Below, piece by piece: positions 39,763 to 49,059 of a stretch of DNA of 64,000 nt; within the stretch, counting starts at the first letter, position 1, and every line of letters starts with the position of its first letter. The stretch is taken from NCBI GenBank assembly GCA_910576335.1, contig CAJTIU010000003.1, positions 1 through 64,000 on the forward strand, read 5' to 3'. This DNA is from Lachnospiraceae bacterium. GTDB lineage: Bacteria; Bacillota; Clostridia; Lachnospirales; Lachnospiraceae. The translations under genes were made by a program, and so were the position numbers. The notes below the pieces were generated by a model, which ran no database searches, was not told where the DNA came from, and saw only the letters and a program-made list of their open reading frames with translations.

Positions 39763-40890
39763 ATGAAGGTCAGGGTGCCGAAGACGGCTTTAAGAGCGCG
39801 GCCGGGCTATGATTACAGAAGGCTGGAGCGGGAAGACTTTTTCCTTCTTCCATTGAGAATTGAGGAAGAAAAGGAGACTGTCTGTATGAATTTTGATATT
39901 CGCGGAATGCGGCCATTTGTGGAGCTTAAGGGGACGGGGAAGGAGAAGAAGCTTTCGGGCCTCTTACAGGCGGGGGAGCTTGTAAGACTGCATCAGCAGT
40001 ATGATTTTTCCCTTTCTCCGGAAAATCTGTATTATGATATCTCAGGCCGAGTCAGGGTGATGATGCGGGATATTGTCTCTGATCAGGAAAGGGGCAGGCA
40101 GCAGCGTTTCTTAAAGGAGTATCAGGCACTGGCAGGTTATATCCTGGAGGGTTCAAGGAGTTTTGAAGACTATCTGTCCGGCGGCTATGAGATTCTGAAA
40201 GGGAAGAGTGAGGAGGCAGGTCTCTTCGAGCCGGAAACGGTAAGGGAGGAAAAGGCATTCCTGTCGGAGTATCTGGAACAGGTGCTGGAGGAGGAAAAGC
40301 GGAACATGTGCAGGGTGGGAAAAAGACGGTATAAAGGGCTGAAGATCTATAGCGTGATATCTGCGTTGCTCATGGTTCTGCTTGGGGCAGGAGCAGTATA
40401 TGGACTTGTGTTTTACATGCCCAGGCAGGAAAGGTTTATGGCGGCAAATGAGGCGTACATCAAGAAGGACTACACAGCGATGATTGATGAGCTTCAGACA
40501 TTCAGTACAAAGGAACTGTCATACATACAGAAGGTTATGCTTGCAGCAGCGTATATACAGGGAGAGGCTGTGGACCATTTTAGCGTAAAGGACAAGGAGA
40601 ATATTTTAAGCAGGATCAACTGCCAGTCCAGTGATGAGATCCTGGACTATTGGATCCGCCTTGGAAGGTTGGAGATAAAAGAGGCAGAGAATCTTGCAAT
40701 GAAAATGTCAGATGACCAGCTGCTTCTATACGCCTATATGAAGGATCTGGATCAGACAGAAGAAAACGGGGAGTTGTCTGGCGAAGAGAAAAGGGACAGG
40801 CAGCAGAGACTAATGAAGGAGATCAGGGCTCTTGCACAGGAGCTTGGCATCTCTGCCGGGGACGGGGAGGAAGGTGTATACAGAGAATGA
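39763..40890 (+). CDS. essB: EssB/YukC type VII secretion protein
   Basis: 375 residues. The N-terminal cytosolic part (1-195) resembles the pseudokinase-like domain of EssB (LREDF-type start, QQYDFSLSPENLYYDISGRVRV segment); a membrane helix lies at about 207-228 (ISALLMVLLGAGAVYGLVFY); the C-terminal 145 residues are helical and extracytoplasmic (NEAYIKKDYTAMIDELQTF...). Length and topology match EssB/YukC, which dimerises and links EssC to the secreted substrates. Start ATG 39763 with GGAGGGCGTGAT. Its stop overlaps essC by 4 bp (ATGA), indicating tight translational coupling. Confidence 0.85.
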   Translation: MKVRVPKTALRARPGYDYRRLEREDFFLLPLRIEEEKETVCMNFDIRGMRPFVELKGTGKEKKLSGLLQAGELVRLHQQYDFSLSPENLYYDISGRVRVMMRDIVSDQERGRQQRFLKEYQALAGYILEGSRSFEDYLSGGYEILKGKSEEAGLFEPETVREEKAFLSEYLEQVLEEEKRNMCRVGKRRYKGLKIYSVISALLMVLLGAGAVYGLVFYMPRQERFMAANEAYIKKDYTAMIDELQTFSTKELSYIQKVMLAAAYIQGEAVDHFSVKDKENILSRINCQSSDEILDYWIRLGRLEIKEAENLAMKMSDDQLLLYAYMKDLDQTEENGELSGEEKRDRQQRLMKEIRALAQELGISAGDGEEGVYRE

Positions 40891-43800
40891 TGAGGTATCT
40901 ACTCATACAGACGCAGGACGGCTACTGGGAACGTCCGGTGAAGGATGACAGATGGGATGACTGTGGGAGTCTATGGAGAATAAAAGATGGGAAAGAAGTG
41001 TTTTACCTTGACGGGGAAACACATGTATTTGACAGAGGAGAGGATGTTACTGTCTCATCAGGACCAGAGGCAGATATCCTGATCCCGGTTCTCGAAAGCC
41101 GGCTGTATATCAGGAACATGCAGGTGTTTTTCGAGGCCGCGGCGGAAGAGCATCTGTATTTTAACCAGGGGAGGCTTAGACCAGGTGACTTTCAGCTGTG
41201 CCCAGGGGATATTTTGTTTTTGAAATATATAAAGCTTGAGGTATGGGAGGATCGGATTTCCATTCAGGGCTCGCAGGAGCTGTATAGAACAGTACTTTTT
41301 GAAAGACATCTGCCAGAGCAGCCATTTGACAGCTTTCCAGTCTATAAAAGGTCGCCAAGGCTTATGAAGAGGCTGTCTGAGGAAAGAATTCTTATGGAGC
41401 TTCCGAAGGGTGAGGAAAGGCAGGATAAGAAGGGACTTCTTATGACTGTGCTGCCGCCTCTTGGAATGACGGCAGTAACTACAGCGGTCGGATTTCTGAT
41501 TGGCAGAGGAGTCTATATGCTGATATCAGTTTCGGCGACCGGAATGACGGCTGTGTTTTCTGGCATCCGGTATCTCCGTGACAAGAGAGAGCTGACAGAA
41601 AGGAACAAGGGAAAGGAGAAACGGTATATTGACTATATGTGGAGCAAACAGAAGGAACTTGCCAGAGCTTATGTAAATGAATGGGAGGTGTATCAGTACC
41701 AGTATCCGGATACGGACAGGATCTGCAGGATGGTAAAGGAATACGACAGCCGGATCTATGAACGGGTATCGTCTGATGATGATTTTATGACTGTGGTGAT
41801 TGGGCATGGAAGAGGCGGCACAAGCTTCCGGATTGAATGCAGGGAACCAGAATGGGATGATGAGGAGGACCGGCTGGCAGGTACTTTAAGGGAGATTGGA
41901 CAGAAGTTTTCGGTGATCGACAAGCCGAAGATCATTGATCTGAAAAGGGCGAACCTCGGTATGGCAGGAGAAAAAGAAGTTCTGCACCAGCAGATCCGGA
42001 TCATAGCGGCACAGGCGGCTTTTTTTCAGAGCTATCATGATCTTCAGATGATTGTGGTATATGACGAGAGATATGAAGCAGAATTTTCCTGGATGCGTTG
42101 GCTTCCTCATATGCGGATCGAAGCCTTGAATGTGCTGGGGATGGTGCATTCAGAGCGGACCAGGGATATTGTGCTTGGGAGTATGAGCCGGATACTAAAA
42201 GGGAGGGCCGCCCGGCTTGAAGAGGGAAAGAAGGACAGCCGGTTTTATCCGCATTATCTGTTCATTATTGATGAACCATCTCTGATTATGGGACATGCAG
42301 TTATGGAGTATCTGTGTATGGAAGGACAGAAGATGGGATTCTCCATGATCTATACCAGTCATGAGAGAACCAGCCTCCCGGAGTATGCAAGGAGCGTGCT
42401 TCTTCTTGAAAATTCCAGGGAGGGTCTGCTGCTTCTGGAGGAAAAGGTATACAAAAATCAGAAGATTGAGCTGTATCAGGCCCAGAAGTCAAAGCTTGAA
42501 TGGATGGCGAGGGATCTGAGCGTGCTGGAACATGAACAGGGGATTACAGGATGTATTCCAAAAAACGTTACTTTTTTTCAGATGTATAAGGTCCGGCATC
42601 CTGAAGAACTTGGGATCCGGCAGAGATGGAAAAAAGGACAGTCCCACAAAAGCCTTGCAGTACCTTTGGGAATGCGTTCAGAAGGGGACGTCATGTATCT
42701 GAACCTTCACGAGAAGGCGCATGGCCCACACGGCCTTATGGCGGGGATGACCGGCTCGGGCAAGTCAGAGCTTATACAGACGTATATCCTGTCCCTGGCA
42801 GTCAATTTTCATCCCCATGAGGTGGGCTTCCTTCTGATTGATTATAAAGGAGGGGGAATGGCGAACCTGTTTCAGGGGCTTCCACATCATCTGGGTACGA
42901 TTACGAATCTGGATATGGGGGGAAGTATGCGTGCGCTGGCATCTGTGAAGGCGGAACTGCTTAGAAGGCAGAGGATGTTTGTAAGCTATGGAGTAAACCA
43001 TATAAACGGGTATATGCAATTATTCAAAGAAGGAACGGCGAAAGAGCCAGTACCACATCTTTTCATTATCAGTGATGAGTTTGCGGAGCTTAAGAGGGAG
43101 CAGCCCGATTTTATGAAGGAACTGGTGTCTGCGGCACGTATTGGAAGAAGCCTGGGGGTTCATCTGATTCTGGCGACACAGAAGCCGGCCGGAGTGGTAG
43201 ATGAACAGATCTGGAGCAACAGCAGATTCAGGATGTGTCTGAAGGTACAGGACGAAGGTGACAGCAGAGAGATCTTAAGGACGCCGGATGCGGCAGATAT
43301 CACTCTTCCGGGACGGGCATATCTCCAGGTTGGGAATAATGAGATCTATGAAATGTTCCAGTCAGCCTTAAGCAGTGCCGTTTATGTCCGGGGCGGGGAG
43401 GAGTGTATAACAGATGACCGCATCTATGTGATCAATGAGCTGGGGCAGGGTGAACTGGTGAATCAGGACCTGAGCGGGGGAAGGAAAGAAAGCTTCGGTG
43501 CAGGGACACAGCTTGAGGCGGTGGTGGAGTACATACGAAAGCTCTGTGAATCCGAAGTCTCTGTAAAGGTAAAGAAACCATGGCTTTTGCCATTACAGGA
43601 GATGCTTGTAAGCCCCTATGTAGATGAAAATGGTGAGATGACATGGCTTCCGGGAAAAAGAAGCCAGGAGCTGCCGGCAGTCTGTATTGGGAAAATCGAT
43701 ATTCCAGAGCAGCAGAAGCAGGAGGACTTCACCCATAGCTTTGTAAGGGACGGGAATCTCTTATTTGTGGCATCACCGGGCTTTGGAAAGACGGTATTTC

Positions 43801-45191
43801 TTACAACCCTGCTTGTAAGTCTTGCGCTTCTAAGCGATGTGGATGACATGAATTTTTATATTCTGGATTATGGGAACAGCGGTCTGATACCTCTTAAGGA
43901 GCTTCCCCATACAGCAGAATATATTTCCCTGGATGACAGTGAGAGGTACTGGAAATTTAAGAAGCTGATGACAGAGGAGATGGCAGCACGTAAAAAAATG
44001 CTTGCGCGGTATGCCGCGCCTTCTGCAGGGGTATACGGAGAACTGTCAGGAACACCCTTAAAAACGATTATCGTAGCGGTTGATCAGTTTGATGCCGTGA
44101 GAGAGTCCGGGATAGAGGAGGAAGAATTTTTTACGAAACTTTCCCGGGACGGCGCGGGCCTTGGAATCTATATGGCCGTTGCAGCTACGAGGATGAATGC
44201 CATAAGGCAGGCGACACTGAATAATTTTAAGACCAGGCTTGCCGGATATAATTATGATGAAAATGAGACATTGCTTATGGTGGGAAGATCTGGGTACAGG
44301 CAGTCAGAGATTAAGGGGCGCGCACTTGTGAATGATGATAATGTGCATGCAGTGCAGCTGTGCGTCATGGCTCCATGCATACATGATATGGCCTACATCA
44401 AGTCTTTGAAAAGACTGATCAGGGAGATAAAGAGATTCAATCCAGGCAAAGAAGCGCCGCATATTCCCGTGCTTCCAGAGGAGTTTTATGCTGATATGCT
44501 GAAAAATTATGAAAATGACGGAAATGATTACCTGGTCGGCCTGGATGTGGAAGAGGTGACAGGGAAAGGATTTGACAGATGTGCCGGTCCCTTTATTATT
44601 ATTGGGAATGCCGGGTCGGGTAAGACCAATATGGCACGGGTGCTTGCATCCCAGGCAATTTCCCGGGGAAGAACCTATATATTTGACGCAAAAGGAATGG
44701 AGCTTTATTACTGCAGGGGAAAGCAGAATGCCTTGTATATAGAGGACAGGGAGGAAGCAGATGTATTTAGGAAGGAGATTACGAAGGAAATCAACAGGAG
44801 GCGCCTTTTGGTAAAAAGGCAGCTGGAAGAATGCCCGGACAAAAACCCCAGGACAATTATGGGTGAGATGCCGTTCTGTACGGTTCTGATAGATGATGTG
44901 GATGATTTTACAGAGTTTATGAAGGAGAACCTGGAGCAGACGGCACGGCTCTTAAAGGAGGGGTGTGCGCTTGGAATCACATGTATTATAACGGTTCATG
45001 CCGCCAGAGCCAGGGGAATGGATGAGGTGAACAAGATGGTAAAGCAGGCGGCTGACGGGCTTGTATTAAGCGCTCAGGGGCTGATGCCTATATTTCCGGT
45101 TCCGGGGATGAGAGAGCTTCCAGAGCATGGCGACGGGCTGCTATTTAGGAATGGCATCTACAGGAGAGTCAGGCTGCCGGAAGCAGTGTAA
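40887..45191 (+). CDS. essC: EssC, FtsK/SpoIIIE-type secretion ATPase
   Basis: 1434-residue motor of the type VII system. The N-terminus (1-130) has FHA-like features (DILIPVLESRLYIRN; CPGDILFLKYIKLEVW), followed by two membrane helices (about 185-230; LLMTVLPPLGMTAVTTAVGF). Three P-loop ATPase domains follow: D1 with GMTGSGKSE (about 622) and DYKGGG, D2 with ASPGFGKT (about 965), D3 with GNAGSGKT (about 1240). D1 is the most canonical, as in other EssC proteins where D1 drives secretion and D2/D3 bind substrates. Start ATG 40887 overlaps essB. The length is near that of S. aureus EssC (about 1480). EssC C-termini are variable and match the local effector set. Confidence 0.93.
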   Translation: MMRYLLIQTQDGYWERPVKDDRWDDCGSLWRIKDGKEVFYLDGETHVFDRGEDVTVSSGPEADILIPVLESRLYIRNMQVFFEAAAEEHLYFNQGRLRPGDFQLCPGDILFLKYIKLEVWEDRISIQGSQELYRTVLFERHLPEQPFDSFPVYKRSPRLMKRLSEERILMELPKGEERQDKKGLLMTVLPPLGMTAVTTAVGFLIGRGVYMLISVSATGMTAVFSGIRYLRDKRELTERNKGKEKRYIDYMWSKQKELARAYVNEWEVYQYQYPDTDRICRMVKEYDSRIYERVSSDDDFMTVVIGHGRGGTSFRIECREPEWDDEEDRLAGTLREIGQKFSVIDKPKIIDLKRANLGMAGEKEVLHQQIRIIAAQAAFFQSYHDLQMIVVYDERYEAEFSWMRWLPHMRIEALNVLGMVHSERTRDIVLGSMSRILKGRAARLEEGKKDSRFYPHYLFIIDEPSLIMGHAVMEYLCMEGQKMGFSMIYTSHERTSLPEYARSVLLLENSREGLLLLEEKVYKNQKIELYQAQKSKLEWMARDLSVLEHEQGITGCIPKNVTFFQMYKVRHPEELGIRQRWKKGQSHKSLAVPLGMRSEGDVMYLNLHEKAHGPHGLMAGMTGSGKSELIQTYILSLAVNFHPHEVGFLLIDYKGGGMANLFQGLPHHLGTITNLDMGGSMRALASVKAELLRRQRMFVSYGVNHINGYMQLFKEGTAKEPVPHLFIISDEFAELKREQPDFMKELVSAARIGRSLGVHLILATQKPAGVVDEQIWSNSRFRMCLKVQDEGDSREILRTPDAADITLPGRAYLQVGNNEIYEMFQSALSSAVYVRGGEECITDDRIYVINELGQGELVNQDLSGGRKESFGAGTQLEAVVEYIRKLCESEVSVKVKKPWLLPLQEMLVSPYVDENGEMTWLPGKRSQELPAVCIGKIDIPEQQKQEDFTHSFVRDGNLLFVASPGFGKTVFLTTLLVSLALLSDVDDMNFYILDYGNSGLIPLKELPHTAEYISLDDSERYWKFKKLMTEEMAARKKMLARYAAPSAGVYGELSGTPLKTIIVAVDQFDAVRESGIEEEEFFTKLSRDGAGLGIYMAVAATRMNAIRQATLNNFKTRLAGYNYDENETLLMVGRSGYRQSEIKGRALVNDDNVHAVQLCVMAPCIHDMAYIKSLKRLIREIKRFNPGKEAPHIPVLPEEFYADMLKNYENDGNDYLVGLDVEEVTGKGFDRCAGPFIIIGNAGSGKTNMARVLASQAISRGRTYIFDAKGMELYYCRGKQNALYIEDREEADVFRKEITKEINRRRLLVKRQLEECPDKNPRTIMGEMPFCTVLIDDVDDFTEFMKENLEQTARLLKEGCALGITCIITVHAARARGMDEVNKMVKQAADGLVLSAQGLMPIFPVPGMRELPEHGDGLLFRNGIYRRVRLPEAV

Positions 45192-45198
45192 AAATTGT

Positions 45199-45288
45199 TA
45201 TACTGTGCGCCAGATAAATCTGCTGCGCAGCATAACATGATGTGCACAGCCGCATAAGGAAGTATGCCGATTTGCGGCTGTGAGTATA
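45199..45288. repeat. TATACT...AGTATA palindromic element, copy 2
   Basis: 90 bp, same sequence as copy 1 up to the TATGCCG..TTGCGGCTG hairpin, but lacking the internal CACGGCAG sub-palindrome. It lies between essC and the small effector-partner gene, 27 bp before that gene's start codon. Confidence 0.75.
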
Positions 45289-45314
45289 GTGTTTTCAGAA
45301 GAAAGGAGGAGCAT

Positions 45315-45623
45315 ATGGCAGGTGAGATCCGGGTAAATCAGTATCAGGCAGATGAAAGTGCCGCTCGGATTGAGAGTGCGGCAGGATATTTCAGAAATTC
45401 TCCATTAGTGCCGCAAGATACCAGAACGACCATACCGGCGAATGCAAACGGCAGGGCAGCATATGGAAGATCACAGAGCTGTATGGAGGAACTGGGCAGC
45501 GCCCTGGACCAGGAGGTTCGAAATATCAGGAGTCTGAACGCTGCTTTCACAGAGTTTGATGAGATGATGGGGGAGCTGGCGAAGACAGGAAGCAGGCATA
45601 TGACAATTAGGGCGGCAGAATAA
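45315..45623 (+). CDS. Small helical T7SS protein (TIGR04197/Lap-like)
   Basis: 102 residues, ATG 45315 after GAAAGGAGGAGCAT. It reads as two long helices with the pattern EIRVNQYQADESAARIESAA ... RSLNAAFTEFDEMM, similar to the TIGR04197/DUF3130 type VII effector-associated proteins. Related Lap proteins bind the LXG domain of the adjacent toxin and target it for export. The next gene, starting 13 bp after the stop, encodes an LXG-like effector, which fits that role. Assignment is by pattern and locus rather than a strong motif. Confidence 0.68.
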   Translation: MAGEIRVNQYQADESAARIESAAGYFRNSPLVPQDTRTTIPANANGRAAYGRSQSCMEELGSALDQEVRNIRSLNAAFTEFDEMMGELAKTGSRHMTIRAAE

Positions 45624-45636
45624 GGGGAGGATTCTT

Positions 45637-47082
45637 ATGCAGAGAAGCGATTACCTGAATCCGGTGAGTATGAAAGAGCAGTGCAAGAAGGCAGTGCACC
45701 GGATGGAGCAGGACAATAAGGCACTGGATGTAGTTAGTAAAAGCATCAATGAATTTTCCCAGGCAGATGAGTTGGAAAGTTTGTCCTTCCATGCATTAAA
45801 AAGGCAGCTTCAGGATTATATGATTATTATTGTAGGTTTAAAGGCAGCAAGCCTTTCGGATATGCAGGATTTTAAGAAACTGGAGGATTCGGTTGGAGAG
45901 GAAGTGCTGGACGGGGAAAACATCTTCCTCCAAATGGAGAATGCACTGAGTACAAAACAAAGCTATGAGACAAATGAAGCAATGCTCCGGGACAAGATGA
46001 AGTCATCTTGTGATCCTTTTACTTATCTGTATTACAGCCGCAAGGCGGAAAAGTACAGTGAACTGGCAGGTATGGGACAGAGCCTCTATGAAAAGTGGGT
46101 AAGAAAGGCAGAAAGCTTTGATGCGATTGCATCAGGAACGGCAGGACTGTTTGCAGGGGGAGAGGAAATAGTCTCTGCAGTAAAAACAGGTCTGACTCAG
46201 ATTGCCGGAGCATTTCAAGATGACTCCTACAGACACAAAAAGGACACATCCTGGCGGAACCAGATTCTCAATGCCAGTCTGCGCCTTGCCATGAGTTTTG
46301 AGGAGTATGGCGGAAGGCAGGAGGGGCCCGGGATCGCCTGGATGCTCGGACGTAATGGGGACAGGGAGTATATCAGAGAGCTGATTCACAGCTATGAGGA
46401 ATATGAAGATTACACAGATGAGGAGATTACAAGATTTTTGGAGAAGCTGAACAGCGAAGGCTGCGGATATGTGGCATTTGCCAATATCATTGTGGACGAA
46501 TACAGGGGAAAGGAAGAAGAGTTTGAAAAGGTTTTTGGCTTTCCACTTTTTTCAAAAACTGCGTCCGGGAAGGAATATGTGAATTATGACAGGCTCGTGC
46601 TTGATCTGTACTGCGCCAGTGATAATCATAATGAGGAGGGAAACGCGTGGGACAGATATGATATCTACGACACAGAGGAGGACCTTTCGGAGACAAGGGG
46701 CATCGGCACCACGAGAGAAAAACGGATCTACCGGTTTGAAAGATATATGAAGACATATGGCATAAAGGGGGAAATCAAAAATATTGAGTGCAGTGCACAG
46801 AATGTGTATCAAAGGTGTAAGAAAGAGGCGGAAAAGGGAAACAGGGTGATTATCAGCACCCATCCGGTGATTTTAGAGGATGCCGGGGGAAGAATGGTCC
46901 AGATGGACGGCGGGCATGCAATGACAGTGACAGGCCTTACCGGTGACGGAAAGATCACCGTATCCTCATGGGGGAAAAAATACTACATAGATCCCGAAAA
47001 TCCGGATTTTCGGGAAATCTGTCCAGAAGGGGAGTGTGAAGCAGATGCATATATACAGATTCAGTCAGTCAGGTTTGATTAG
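45637..47082 (+). CDS. LXG-like T7SS effector with probable C-terminal cysteine peptidase domain
   Basis: 481 residues, ATG 45637 after AAGGGGAGGATTCTT. The N-terminal 195 residues are helical and LXG-like (long coiled segment, LESLSFHALKRQLQDYMIII), expected to mediate export. The C-terminus has a papain/C39-like order of catalytic elements: Cys in NSEGCGYVAFANII (about 276), His in DGGHAMTVTGL (about 430) and a following SSWGKKYYID strand. That suggests a peptidase, transglutaminase-like or amidase toxin. No signal peptide. The adjacent small helical protein upstream and the overlapping exported protein downstream form a typical effector-partner-immunity set. Catalytic class is inferred from motif order only. 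Confidence 0.72.
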   Translation: MQRSDYLNPVSMKEQCKKAVHRMEQDNKALDVVSKSINEFSQADELESLSFHALKRQLQDYMIIIVGLKAASLSDMQDFKKLEDSVGEEVLDGENIFLQMENALSTKQSYETNEAMLRDKMKSSCDPFTYLYYSRKAEKYSELAGMGQSLYEKWVRKAESFDAIASGTAGLFAGGEEIVSAVKTGLTQIAGAFQDDSYRHKKDTSWRNQILNASLRLAMSFEEYGGRQEGPGIAWMLGRNGDREYIRELIHSYEEYEDYTDEEITRFLEKLNSEGCGYVAFANIIVDEYRGKEEEFEKVFGFPLFSKTASGKEYVNYDRLVLDLYCASDNHNEEGNAWDRYDIYDTEEDLSETRGIGTTREKRIYRFERYMKTYGIKGEIKNIECSAQNVYQRCKKEAEKGNRVIISTHPVILEDAGGRMVQMDGGHAMTVTGLTGDGKITVSSWGKKYYIDPENPDFREICPEGECEADAYIQIQSVRFD

Positions 47083-47875
47083 AGTAGTCTTTTGTATTTT
47101 TGTTTTAGGAACTCTGACAGTATCGCTCTGGTGCTGTCAGAAGGAATGTTATGCAGGAAAGGAGGAAGACATGAGCAGGTACAGGCTTGCTGGAGAGCTT
47201 TATATCCCGGGAAAAGAGGAAGTCGTAAATAATGGATTCATATATCGTTATCATCATGGGCTGATGAGAGAAAAGGGACTGGCAGAGGGGGATGAGATCA
47301 GCAGTTATTATCTGTGCCTGCAGGCCGTGTACAGGGCGAACCTGGATGCTTATCTATTGGAGACGCTGGATATCAGGGCGGTGGACAGAGAGCTTGGGAG
47401 CAGTGAGCTGGGCTTCGTAAGCCACAGGCCGGGGGAGAAGAACCTTTATGAGAGGGAGTCGTCCATGGGCCTTGAGTTTCTGTATCTGAGAAATAATCTG
47501 TACATCGAATATCTTAGTGAGAAGCAGCTTGAGATGCTGAAGACCTGCCTCAGGACAGAAGACACGGCAGTAACAGAAGAGTTAAAACAGATGGTAAAGG
47601 AAACCTGCCCGGAGGTAATCAGAGTAAGGGGGCCTGCCGGAAGAGAGGAAAGAGGAGGCTTCCTGTATCCGGAGAAGGCAGGGAGAGAGCCGGTGATCCC
47701 AAACCAGGCACTGGTGCTTGGGATTACAGACTGTATGGAATACGATGAGGAGGGAAATATCCTGCCCGGAGATCATATGAGGGAAAAAAGGGAATACCTG
47801 AACCAACTAAAAGAGAAAAAGGAAGAAGAATATTCCAGAATCCTTGGGGTTGCAGTGTATATCCAGATATCATGA
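47045..47875 (+). CDS. Exported or lipid-anchored protein, candidate immunity protein
   Basis: About 276 residues overlapping the effector gene by 38 bp. The N-terminus has a signal-like hydrophobic helix (about 10-33, LIRVVFCIFVLGTLTVSLW) followed by Cys-Cys, which may be lipidated or simply membrane-anchored. The rest is soluble, charged, with no recognised domain. ATG 47045 sits at good distance from AAGGGGAG; GTG 47036 is the alternative. The tight overlap with a presumed toxin, and predicted location outside the membrane, suggest immunity against an extracytoplasmically acting toxin, or alternatively a second secreted factor. Confidence 0.6.
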   Translation: MHIYRFSQSGLIRVVFCIFVLGTLTVSLWCCQKECYAGKEEDMSRYRLAGELYIPGKEEVVNNGFIYRYHHGLMREKGLAEGDEISSYYLCLQAVYRANLDAYLLETLDIRAVDRELGSSELGFVSHRPGEKNLYERESSMGLEFLYLRNNLYIEYLSEKQLEMLKTCLRTEDTAVTEELKQMVKETCPEVIRVRGPAGREERGGFLYPEKAGREPVIPNQALVLGITDCMEYDEEGNILPGDHMREKREYLNQLKEKKEEEYSRILGVAVYIQIS

Positions 47876-47914
47876 TGCTTTCTTACATCATTTAATAAAA
47901 AGGAGCATGTCATT

Positions 47915-48190
47915 ATGGAAAGAGCAGAAGATCTAAGAAAGACAAGAAAAAAGTTATTCGAAGAGGCGGAAGAAGAGGAAAGGGAAATTGACAGCTGCTG
48001 CCGGAAGCTGGAAAGTATGAGGGAAGGCTGCCTGGGAGCTGATTCTGAGATACCCGGAATGATCGAAAGACAGCAGGAGCTTCTGAATTCTTTAAAGGAG
48101 GATATGCGGGAGTATCTTGATGAATGGGAAAAAGAGCATTTTAAAGGACTGCAAGTTTGGGAGGCTGCAGTCCTGAGGAAAAAGTTATGA
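47915..48190 (+). CDS. Small charged coiled-coil protein of the T7SS locus
   Basis: 91 residues, strongly helical and charged (KLFEEAEEEEREIDSCCRKLE; ERQQELLNSLKEDMREYLDEW), without signal or membrane segment. ATG 47915, with AAAAAGGAG 13 bases upstream. Size and helix pattern resemble small WXG100-like partners or DUF5082-type helpers near LXG toxins, but no WXG motif is present. Last gene of the operon; a TTGTTC..GAACAA inverted repeat near 48213 may end transcription. Confidence 0.6.
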   Translation: MERAEDLRKTRKKLFEEAEEEEREIDSCCRKLESMREGCLGADSEIPGMIERQQELLNSLKEDMREYLDEWEKEHFKGLQVWEAAVLRKKL

Positions 48191-48315
48191 AAAAGAAAAT
48201 TATTTTGTTCTTTCGAACAATTATAGTATAGGCAGAAAATGTGATAAAACTGTGTTGAAAAAGAAAATTAATTGTTAACAAAATGTAACTATCTCCATAC
48301 GGGCATTCACATTTT

Positions 48316-49059
48316 CTAAACCGTGGTGAACAGATCCAGTACCTGGCCTGTCATAACCTGCGGAGCATCGCAGAGCAGATATAGAATTGCACTTGCTACA
48401 GAGGAAGCGCTTCCCATCTTGACATCATCCTGTCCGACGTTGTGGTTGTATACACGTTGTCCGGGAGTGTCAACAATGCCCGGGGCTACAGCATTTGCAC
48501 GGATTCCATATTCCTGCGTCTGAATAGCAGTGGTCTTTGTCAGAGTGATAATTCCGCCCTTGGCGACAGCATACGCACCCATCTGTGATGCAATTCGTCC
48601 CATGCGGGAGGATACACTTACGATCTCTCCGCCGCCCTGCCTGATCATAACAGGCACGACCTTATTGATACATAAAAATGGGATTTTTAAATTTGTCTTG
48701 ATAATCTGATCCCACTGTGCCTCGCTCCATTCCCAGATCTTGATCGCCTGTCTGCTTACCTTATCGTAGATCTCCGAGGGATAGCCTCCGGCATTATTGA
48801 TCAGAATATCAATGCGCCCATATTTATTAAGGACAGCATCAACCATGGACTGAACCTGGGCGGCATCCGTGAGGTCATGGGAGTAAGCAGCAGCGCTGCC
48901 GCCCTGTTCCTCTATCAAATGTACAGTTTCATCAAGGTCGGACTGAGTCCTTGCCACGCAGACGGCAGTTGCTCCTTCTGCCGCGATTTTGAGAGCGGCC
49001 TCCCTGCCGATCCCTTTTCCGGCTCCTGTGATGATTGCAATTTTTCCTTTTAATCTCAT
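48316..49059 (-). CDS. SDR family NAD(P)-dependent oxidoreductase
   Basis: 247-residue classical short-chain dehydrogenase/reductase: cofactor motif TGAGKGIG (12-19), NNAG (about 88), catalytic Ser in SVSSRMG (about 148) and YAVAK (Tyr about 163, Lys 167). The C-terminus GQVLDLFTTV differs from FabG, so substrate differs. It overlaps aroB by 4 bp and follows aroF-aroB in one operon, so it may act on an early shikimate-type or cyclitol intermediate; a fatty-acid role is less likely from context. Active-site residues are all present, so it is likely functional. Confidence 0.85.
   Translation of the reverse strand: MRLKGKIAIITGAGKGIGREAALKIAAEGATAVCVARTQSDLDETVHLIEEQGGSAAAYSHDLTDAAQVQSMVDAVLNKYGRIDILINNAGGYPSEIYDKVSRQAIKIWEWSEAQWDQIIKTNLKIPFLCINKVVPVMIRQGGGEIVSVSSRMGRIASQMGAYAVAKGGIITLTKTTAIQTQEYGIRANAVAPGIVDTPGQRVYNHNVGQDDVKMGSASSVASAILYLLCDAPQVMTGQVLDLFTTV

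Noticed and set aside
48205-48232. Strong terminator at the end of the T7SS operon
   Set aside because: TTGTTC-ttt-cGAACAA is present but short and AT-rich with no clear T-run after it, so I do not list it as a feature.
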